A DNA stretch of 9,906 bases, taken from an uncultured Ruminococcus sp. (GTDB lineage: Bacteria; Bacillota; Clostridia; Oscillospirales; Acutalibacteraceae). The stretch is taken from the NCBI GenBank assembly GCA_946414115.1, contig CAMKNF010000066.1:1-9906 (forward strand), in the 5' to 3' direction. The notes below the pieces were generated by a model. That model was not told the DNA's origin. It worked only from the letters and a program-made list of their open reading frames with translations, and ran no database searches. Shown piece by piece: positions 5,524-9,906 of the stretch. The translations under genes were made by a program, and so were the position numbers. Position 1 is the first letter of the stretch. Every line of letters begins with the position of its first letter.

Positions 5524-7749
5524 ATGAAACGACTGTTGGCAACGGTGGGACTTACTTATCTTTCCGTGCTTTCGGTCGTTTTTTATTTCGCAAACGTAAC
5601 GTTTACTAATATTATAATTATTCTGTCGGCACTGTCTGCATTTGTCGGAATATTCTTTAAAGTAATTAAAAATAAAATCAGAATTAAAAAGTCACTTTCA
5701 GATTTATTAATCACTGTCGGATTAACCTCGTTTGCCGCTTGTGTCGCCATAATTCTGTATTCGAATTTTATTTACCGACCTGTCATTGATAATTATTCTA
5801 ATAAAGAATTAAGTGTTGAGGGATATATCTGCGATGAAATTCAGAAAAATGAAAACAGTAATGTTTACATAATTAACGCAGACAAAATAAACGCTAACAG
5901 CGAAAACGTAAAAATCAGATTGGTTTCAACAGTTGACTTGCAAGCCGAGGATTTTGACCGTATAGATGCAAATTTTATTGTAAGCAAAGCAGAAAACGGC
6001 TACAATTTAAGCAAAGGAATTTACCTTTCTGCATTTTATGACGAGGAAAACGACAACTTTAATTCAACAGGTGAAAAGCAATTTTCCCTGTACAGCATTG
6101 CGGTCAACATTAGAAAAGCTATGAAAAGCTCGCTTGATTTTTTGTTGCCTGAAAACACTTCATCACTTTGCAAGGCTGTTTTGCTCGGTGACAAGCAGGC
6201 ACTTTCAGATGATATAAAAGCTGATTTTTCAAAAACAGGAACAAGCTTTCTGATAGTCGTTTCGGGAATGCACTTGGCTATTATAGCAGGATTTGTTTTA
6301 TTTCTATTAAAGAATATAATCAAAAACAGATACGCACTCGCTTCTATTATTTTGGCAATAGTAATCTGCTTTATGGCGGTAACGGGCTTTACACCGTCAG
6401 TTGTCCGTTCGGGAATAATGCTGATTCTCACATATTGTTCAAAAGCAGTTTTCAGACGTACTGATGGACTTAATTCCCTCGGAACAGCGGCAATTGTACT
6501 TACTCTGTTCAATCCGTTTGCAGTGGGTGACATAGGAATGCTGTTGTCATTTTCTGCAACGGCAGGAATAGTTCTCTGGGCAAATAAAATTGAAATCTTT
6601 TTATCCCGAAAGCTTCGCTTAACAGGAAAAAATAAATTAATAAGAGGAGCGTTAAATCTTATTTCCGTTTCATTGTCAGCTTCGCTCTGGATAATCCCGA
6701 TTACGACAATTGCCTTCCACAGGGTTTCGCCTTTTGTTGTGCTGACTGCATTCTTTGCCGAGCCTGTTGTAAGCGTAGTGCTTATTTGTGCAATGCTTGC
6801 GTCACTGCTATATCTATGCCCGATAATTTCATTTTTCGCCTATACATTTGCACTTGGAGCAGATATTTTCGGCAATCTGCTTTTGCGGATAATTTCGCTG
6901 TTTTCCTCTTTACCTTATTCCTGCGTGAATTCCGATAAGCCTTATTTTTACATCTGGCTGATTTTTACAGCTTTGCTGGTCGTAATCGGATATGCGGTAA
7001 AGGCAAAGGGCTTTTATGTGCGTTGTGCTGTTACTGCGTCTGCGGTAGTGCTGACAATCGGCTGGGCTGTTTATGCGATAATCGGTAACAAATCCGCAAC
7101 ACTCAAAATCTACAATGTCGGAAGCGGTGTTACTGCATCTGTTGAGTGCGGCAGTAATATTTCTTTTATCTCCTGCGGAGGTACAAACAGCAGTGCATAT
7201 CAGATTATTGATGATATTTCGGGAGATTTCTCATCAATTGACAGCATTATAATTCCAAATACGAAATTAAAATACGCAAAATATCTCCCTCAACTGATGT
7301 CTGAATTTGACGTATCCAATATTTTGGTATATGATAATAACACCGATAAAAAATCGCTTGGAAAATACAGTGACACAATAGATACTTTCAGCAGCGACTG
7401 TCATTTTACAATAAATCTCAATCCGCTTGCTACGCTTGATGTGCTCAACATTGATTCTGTTACATATCAATATTTACACATAAACGGCAGTACGGTCTTA
7501 TTTGTTCCAAGTAAGTCTGATATTGCAAAGCTCCCCGTAAAGTACAGAACGTGCGATTATCTTCTTGCCGATTCAAACGTAAAAAACAGCAATCTGCTCT
7601 CTTGTAAAAACGTGATTTTTTCCGGTGATAAAATTTTACTCGGAAACAAATATAATTCTATTAAAGAAATAAGCAACGATATTTATACAACCTCCGACGG
7701 CACTGCGGAGCTTGTATTCAGCGGAGGTTCAAATGTCAAAGATAAGTGA
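5524..7749 (+). CDS. comEC: ComEC/Rec2 family DNA uptake channel with degenerate C-terminal domain (741 aa)
   Basis: Polytopic membrane protein of the ComEC/Rec2 family, which carries single-stranded DNA across the cytoplasmic membrane in transformation. Three N-terminal membrane helices (about 5-23, 27-46, 60-82) precede a DUF4131-like extracytoplasmic domain (about 93-185). The Competence domain begins with AVLLGDKQALSDDIKADF (218-235) and VVSGMHLAIIAG (245-256), its most conserved motifs, then a helix bundle to about 520. The last ~215 residues align in layout with the metallo-beta-lactamase-like domain (LKIYNVGSG at 527-535, SCGG at 550-553), but the HxHxDH metal site is missing; the matching stretch reads IIIPNTKLKYAKYL (575-588). 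The start was moved from ATG 5515 to ATG 5524 because of the ribosome binding site. By eye it is more AT-rich than its neighbours. It overlaps holA by 17 nt. Confidence 0.92.
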   Translation: MKRLLATVGLTYLSVLSVVFYFANVTFTNIIIILSALSAFVGIFFKVIKNKIRIKKSLSDLLITVGLTSFAACVAIILYSNFIYRPVIDNYSNKELSVEGYICDEIQKNENSNVYIINADKINANSENVKIRLVSTVDLQAEDFDRIDANFIVSKAENGYNLSKGIYLSAFYDEENDNFNSTGEKQFSLYSIAVNIRKAMKSSLDFLLPENTSSLCKAVLLGDKQALSDDIKADFSKTGTSFLIVVSGMHLAIIAGFVLFLLKNIIKNRYALASIILAIVICFMAVTGFTPSVVRSGIMLILTYCSKAVFRRTDGLNSLGTAAIVLTLFNPFAVGDIGMLLSFSATAGIVLWANKIEIFLSRKLRLTGKNKLIRGALNLISVSLSASLWIIPITTIAFHRVSPFVVLTAFFAEPVVSVVLICAMLASLLYLCPIISFFAYTFALGADIFGNLLLRIISLFSSLPYSCVNSDKPYFYIWLIFTALLVVIGYAVKAKGFYVRCAVTASAVVLTIGWAVYAIIGNKSATLKIYNVGSGVTASVECGSNISFISCGGTNSSAYQIIDDISGDFSSIDSIIIPNTKLKYAKYLPQLMSEFDVSNILVYDNNTDKKSLGKYSDTIDTFSSDCHFTINLNPLATLDVLNIDSVTYQYLHINGSTVLFVPSKSDIAKLPVKYRTCDYLLADSNVKNSNLLSCKNVIFSGDKILLGNKYNSIKEISNDIYTTSDGTAELVFSGGSNVKDK
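7723..7728 (+). promoter_or_regulatory. Ribosome binding site that sets the holA start
   Basis: GGAGGT at 7723-7728 lies within the end of comEC, 4 nt before ATG 7733. It rules against the in-frame TTG at 7712, which has no such signal upstream. Confidence 0.75.
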
Positions 7750-8776
7750 ATCCGAACTAAAAAAACAAATAAAGTCAAAACAGTTCTCACCGATTTACGT
7801 AATTTACGGCACAGAGCAGATGTTTGTGCGCCGCTATTCGGAACAGCTTGCAAACGCCGTAACGGGGAAAAATCCATCGGACTTCAATTTTCATAAATTC
7901 AGCGGAGATATAAACCTCGACGATTTTGCGGCGTCACTTCAGATTGTGCCGTTTATGAGCGAGTACAACTGCGTTTTCGTTTCGGACATATTTTTTGATA
8001 ATATGGACGCAGATTCGCTTGCACGATTCAAAGAAATCACCGACAAAACGGTTGATACAACGGTGCTGATAATTTCAATGCCGACCTACGTCCCGACAAA
8101 AAACAGCGCCGCCTTCAAGTCGCTGATAAAAAAAGCAGAGAAAAACGGCTCGGTTTGCGAATTTAACAAGCTCAATCAGTCAATGCTTGAACGCTATATT
8201 GCAAAGTGGGCAAACGAAAACGGCAAAATGATTTCGCACGTCAATGCTGCTAAGCTGATTTCTTACTGCGGCGATGACCTCAATCTTCTTAAAAACGAGC
8301 TTGCAAAAATCTGCGCCTATGCAAAGGACGAGGAGGTCACCTTACAGGATATAGAAAAGCTTGCAACGCAAAATCTTGAAACTAAAATATTTGCACTTTC
8401 CGATGCGGTGCTGAACGGAAACGGCGACAAGGCTTTCAACACGCTCGACTTGCTTTTTTATCAGCGAGAAGAGCCTGTTATGATGCTGTATGTGCTGTCG
8501 GCTTCCTACGTTGATGCGTACAGAATCAGAGTAGCCGATGAGTGCGGTGTGCTCAAGGATGACGTTGCAAAAGATTTTGAATATAAAAACAGAGCATTCA
8601 CCTTGGAAAAAGCACGTAAGGCAACGGCAAAAGTTTCAACCGAGGCTTTACGAAATAGCCTTGATTTGCTTGTTGATGCCGACATAAAATTCAAAAGCTC
8701 ATCTGTGAACGCAAGGCTCTGTATGGAACAGCTCATAGCACAGCTGTTGCTTATTGCGAAGGAGGGCAGGATTTAG
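7733..8776 (+). CDS. holA: DNA polymerase III subunit delta (347 aa)
   Basis: Delta subunit of the clamp loader, which opens the beta sliding clamp and loads it on primed DNA. The N-terminus has the family pattern SPIYVIYGTEQMFVRRY (19-35), a P-loop-like fold without a working Walker A. Next come the DNFHKFSGD-like segment (SDFNFHKFSGD) and VPFMSEYNCVFVSDI, which matches the usual PFF...RLVVV clamp-binding stretch. The middle holds the SYCGDDLNLLKNELAKICAY lid-domain signature, and the C-terminal helical collar includes FALSDAVLNGNGDKAF and ALRNSLDLLVDADIKFKSS, followed by LEQL-like MEQLIAQLL. Length is normal. The start ATG lies inside comEC (17-nt overlap, different frame), pointing to translational coupling. 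comEC-holA is a classic pair; the rpsT gene that often follows is not here. Confidence 0.95.
   Translation: MSKISESELKKQIKSKQFSPIYVIYGTEQMFVRRYSEQLANAVTGKNPSDFNFHKFSGDINLDDFAASLQIVPFMSEYNCVFVSDIFFDNMDADSLARFKEITDKTVDTTVLIISMPTYVPTKNSAAFKSLIKKAEKNGSVCEFNKLNQSMLERYIAKWANENGKMISHVNAAKLISYCGDDLNLLKNELAKICAYAKDEEVTLQDIEKLATQNLETKIFALSDAVLNGNGDKAFNTLDLLFYQREEPVMMLYVLSASYVDAYRIRVADECGVLKDDVAKDFEYKNRAFTLEKARKATAKVSTEALRNSLDLLVDADIKFKSSSVNARLCMEQLIAQLLLIAKEGRI
8759..8766 (+). promoter_or_regulatory. Ribosome binding site supporting a TTG start
   Basis: AAGGAGGG at 8759-8766, inside the end of holA, lies 10 nt before TTG 8777. No ATG or GTG is better placed, so it supports the unusual TTG start of the downstream TOPRIM gene. 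Confidence 0.7.
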
Positions 8777-9376
8777 TTGCTGAAAATCAAAGAGGCAGTA
8801 ATCGTTGAGGGAAGATACGACAAAATCAAGCTTTCCTCACTGATTGATGCGCCGATAATTGAAACCAACGGCTTTCGTGTGTTCTCCGATAAGGAAAAGC
8901 AGAACCTGATACGACAGATTGCCGATATAAGAGGAATACTCATCTTAACAGACAGTGACTCGGCAGGATTTGTAATACGTAATTTTCTGAAAGGCGTTGT
9001 CGATAAATCAAAGATAAAGCACTGCTACATTCCGCAGATTGAGGGCAAAGAAAAGCGGAAATCGCAAAAAGGCAAGGAGGGACTTCTCGGAGTTGAGGGA
9101 GTCAGCGACGAGGTCATAATCAACGCCATACGCAAAAGCGGAGCAACAATTATCGGTGAAAACAATATAAAAGAAAACGAAATCAAAAAATCCGATTTAT
9201 TTTACCTCGGACTAACCGGTGCAGAAAATGCCGAAAAAAACAGGAAAAAGCTTTTAAAACACCTCAATATGCCAACCTACCTTACAACCAACGCAATGCT
9301 TACCGCACTTAATTGTTTATATTCTCTTGAAGAATTAAAAGACTTGTTAGAAGAAATAGGAATTTTGCATTATTGA
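8777..9376 (+). CDS. RNase M5-like TOPRIM/DUF4093 protein (199 aa)
   Basis: TOPRIM-domain protein related to ribonuclease M5, which matures 5S rRNA precursor in low-GC Gram-positives. The catalytic pattern is present: VEGRYDK with E11, and LTDSDSAG with D59 and D61, the metal-binding acidic pair. IETNGF (28-33) and the basic GKEKRKSQKGKEGLLGVEG stretch (90-108) match the RNase M5 layout. The C-terminal part (about 125-199) fits DUF4093. It starts with TTG directly after the holA stop, with a strong ribosome binding site inside holA, implying coupled translation. True rnmV is usually next to rsmA (ksgA); here it follows holA, so 5S processing is probable but not proven, and I leave the symbol blank. 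The last codons overlap no other gene. Confidence 0.85.
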   Translation: MLKIKEAVIVEGRYDKIKLSSLIDAPIIETNGFRVFSDKEKQNLIRQIADIRGILILTDSDSAGFVIRNFLKGVVDKSKIKHCYIPQIEGKEKRKSQKGKEGLLGVEGVSDEVIINAIRKSGATIIGENNIKENEIKKSDLFYLGLTGAENAEKNRKKLLKHLNMPTYLTTNAMLTALNCLYSLEELKDLLEEIGILHY

Positions 9377-9388
9377 TTTTGAATAATC

Positions 9389-9418
9389 CACCGTCTTTAG
9401 CCAAAACTAAAGGCGGTG
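9389..9418 (+). promoter_or_regulatory. Hairpin covering the ribosome binding site of the next gene
   Basis: CACCGTCTTTAG (9389-9400) and CTAAAGGCGGTG (9407-9418) pair over 12 positions, with a single T-G wobble, around the loop CCAAAA. The right arm contains AAGGCGGTGAT (9410-9420), a one-mismatch version of the anti-Shine-Dalgarno complement serving the TTG at 9426. The fold would hide this site. No T run follows (ATTTATATTG), so intrinsic termination is less likely, though weak termination or mRNA 3' end protection is possible. Confidence 0.65.
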
Positions 9419-9425
9419 ATTTATA

Positions 9426-9812
9426 TTGAAAGGCATTAAGGACGACTGCATTTTATTCTCAATCGGAGGAATAGGCTACGCACTACTTGAAATTCTATGG
9501 CGAGGCAAAACGCATTGGTCAATGGCACTGACTGGCGGAGCGTGTTTTGTATCGCTGTTTAAGTTTTACGAGAAACATAAAAAAATGAAAATGCCGGCAA
9601 AGTGCATATTCGGCAGTGCAATAATAACTTCACTTGAATTTTGTTGCGGATGTATAGTTAATCTTAAGTATAAGCTTAACGTGTGGGACTATTCAAAATG
9701 CCTTTTCAATATAAAGGGGCAGATTTGCCCGTTTTACAGTATGCTTTGGGCGTTTTTATGTATTCCCGTAAGCACCTTGTGCAAAAAGCTTTCAGACATA
9801 AAATCTGACTAA
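9426..9812 (+). CDS. PF06541-type membrane protein, putative ABC transporter permease (128 aa)
   Basis: Small integral membrane protein of the family called putative ABC-transporter type IV (PF06541); no transport function is demonstrated for this family as far as I know. About four hydrophobic segments are visible: 8-24, 32-47, 59-80 and 101-118. The conserved signature is intact: EF at 71-72 and GCIVN in the third segment, then VWDYS (86-90), FNIKGQICP (94-102) and a following YSMLW. Length is typical or slightly short. The start is TTG with an AAGGCGGTGAT ribosome binding site, which lies in a stable hairpin; no better start is seen. It is 49 nt downstream of the RNase M5-like gene, with no promoter visible between, so it may be the last gene of the comEC-holA run. 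No ATP-binding partner is nearby. Confidence 0.82.
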   Translation: MKGIKDDCILFSIGGIGYALLEILWRGKTHWSMALTGGACFVSLFKFYEKHKKMKMPAKCIFGSAIITSLEFCCGCIVNLKYKLNVWDYSKCLFNIKGQICPFYSMLWAFLCIPVSTLCKKLSDIKSD

Positions 9813-9855
9813 TAAAAAGTTATTGAAAAAAGTCGAAGAAAATAAGAAAAAGGGG

Positions 9856-9884
9856 TTGCAAAAGGGAGAAGAATTTGATATAAT
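9856..9884 (+). promoter_or_regulatory. Strong outward promoter at the right edge
   Basis: TTGCAA (9856-9861) and TATAAT (9879-9884) are 17 bp apart; the -10 box is perfect. A-tracts at about 9815-9850 resemble an UP element. Transcription would start near 9891 and leave the window within 20 nt, so the product is not visible. A stable RNA or highly expressed gene is a guess from the promoter's quality. Confidence 0.75.
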
Positions 9885-9906
9885 AACGTACGTTGCTGAA
9901 AAAGAC

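Noticed and set aside
6036..6533. 165-aa open frame on the minus strand inside comEC
   Set aside because: It lies opposite the most conserved Competence-domain region, has no ribosome binding site or recognisable family, and is explained by the codon use of comEC.
7712..7732. Seven-residue N-terminal extension of holA to TTG
   Set aside because: GGAGGT at 7723-7728 lies inside this extension and serves ATG 7733.
9369..9387. Weak inverted repeat ATTATT/AATAAT over the stop of the RNase M5-like gene
   Set aside because: Only six A-T pairs with no T run; too weak to be called a terminator and likely chance in AT-rich DNA.
1..9906. CRISPR array, tRNA/rRNA gene, insertion sequence or prophage fragment
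   Set aside because: No spaced direct repeats, cloverleaf or rRNA core motifs, transposase or integrase signatures were seen. The right-edge promoter may lead to an RNA gene, but that lies outside the window.

Overview
The window reads as housekeeping chromosome of a low-to-moderate GC Gram-positive anaerobe, most likely class Clostridia in the Ruminococcaceae/Oscillospiraceae. The reasons are strong AGGAGG-type ribosome binding sites, sigma-A promoters with 17-bp spacers, every gene on one strand, and Clostridia-typical family members: a DUF512 radical SAM protein beside der, a DUF4093/RNase M5-like TOPRIM protein and a PF06541 membrane protein. The genus is inference. I see no phage, transposase, integrase, CRISPR array or defence cluster.

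Layout, left to right. (1) Positions 1-215 are non-coding and AT-rich. They hold a short hairpin (21-42) that looks like a dispersed intergenic repeat, plus a weaker folded stretch. (2) A perfect-consensus promoter (216-244) drives yceD/DUF177 and rpmF (ribosomal protein L32), which end at an intrinsic terminator (1022-1053). (3) A second promoter (1066-1094) drives a DUF512 radical SAM protein, the ribosome-assembly GTPase der, and plsY, the acyltransferase that starts phospholipid synthesis. (4) A third promoter (4535-4563) precedes a tightly packed run: HIT-family nucleotide hydrolase, phosphoribosyltransferase, comEC (DNA uptake channel), holA (DNA polymerase III delta subunit) and an RNase M5-like TOPRIM/DUF4093 protein. 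(5) A PF06541 membrane protein follows, behind a hairpin that covers its ribosome binding site. (6) The last 90 bases carry A-tracts and a strong promoter (9856-9884) firing out of the window, plausibly toward a stable RNA or another highly expressed unit.

The first two operons centre on ribosome biogenesis (L32, YceD, Der), with lipid synthesis attached. The third joins nucleotide salvage with DNA uptake, replication and RNA processing.

No clearly new multi-gene system is visible. The most notable points are a ComEC whose C-terminal metallo-beta-lactamase-like domain has lost its metal-binding histidines, a hairpin that masks a Shine-Dalgarno sequence, the functionally unassigned DUF512 protein in the der operon, and the outward promoter at the right edge. 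Several start codons were moved from the longest possible reading frame to match visible ribosome binding sites and promoters.
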